Assembly: GCA_052147395.1 (NCBI GenBank)
Contig: JBKQKS010000236.1
Coordinates: 1 to 7,159 of the forward strand
From: Roseiarcus sp052147395
GTDB taxonomy: Bacteria > Pseudomonadota > Alphaproteobacteria > Rhizobiales > Beijerinckiaceae
Direction of reading: 5' to 3'
DNA length: 7,159 bases
The notes below the pieces were generated by a model. It made no database searches. It was not told the origin of the DNA and was given only the letters and a program-made list of their open reading frames with translations. Both the position numbers and the translations under genes were made by a program. Below are positions 7,154 to 7,159 of this stretch, piece by piece (within the stretch, counting starts at the first letter, position 1; each line of letters begins with the position of its first letter).

Positions 7154-7159
7154 TAGCCG

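Overview
This window carries the 3' part of a respiratory nitrate reduction operon, in the order narK (partial)-narG-narH-narJ-narI, all on the + strand. The DNA is GC-rich, roughly two thirds GC by eye. Codon use is strongly skewed: narG and narH contain no TTA, CTA or TCA codon. A palindromic intergenic repeat at the right edge is of a kind I associate with alphaproteobacteria, especially Rhizobiales/Hyphomicrobiales. An alphaproteobacterium able to respire nitrate is the best guess, but the genus cannot be named from the sequence.

Layout. Positions 1-405 are the C-terminal third of a NarK-type nitrate/nitrite transporter that begins before the window. After 14 nt comes narG (420-4160), the Mo-bisMGD catalytic subunit. 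narH (4157-5686), the four-cluster Fe-S subunit, and narJ (5683-6357), the dedicated assembly chaperone, each start inside the stop codon of the gene before (ATGA overlaps). narI (6369-7067), the membrane cytochrome b subunit, starts 11 nt after narJ, with its Shine-Dalgarno sequence over the narJ stop. The last 92 bases are non-coding. They hold a weak GC hairpin and part or all of a dispersed repeat.

How the genes work together. NarK moves nitrate in, and nitrite out, across the cytoplasmic membrane. NarI oxidises quinol near the periplasmic face and passes electrons through two b hemes to NarH. NarH passes them along its Fe-S clusters to the FS0 cluster and molybdenum in NarG, where nitrate is reduced to nitrite in the cytoplasm. 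NarJ holds the NarGH apoprotein for cofactor insertion before it docks on NarI. The ligands checked (FS0 and Mo in NarG, the cysteine clusters in NarH, four heme histidines in NarI) are all present, so the complex looks functional. The operon promoter must lie upstream of narK, outside the window.

No undescribed system was found. This is a well-conserved operon. The notable observations are modest: very long antisense open frames phase-locked to the genes, a Ser in place of the E. coli Pro beside an FS0 ligand, isolated rare leucine codons, and the terminal repeat.
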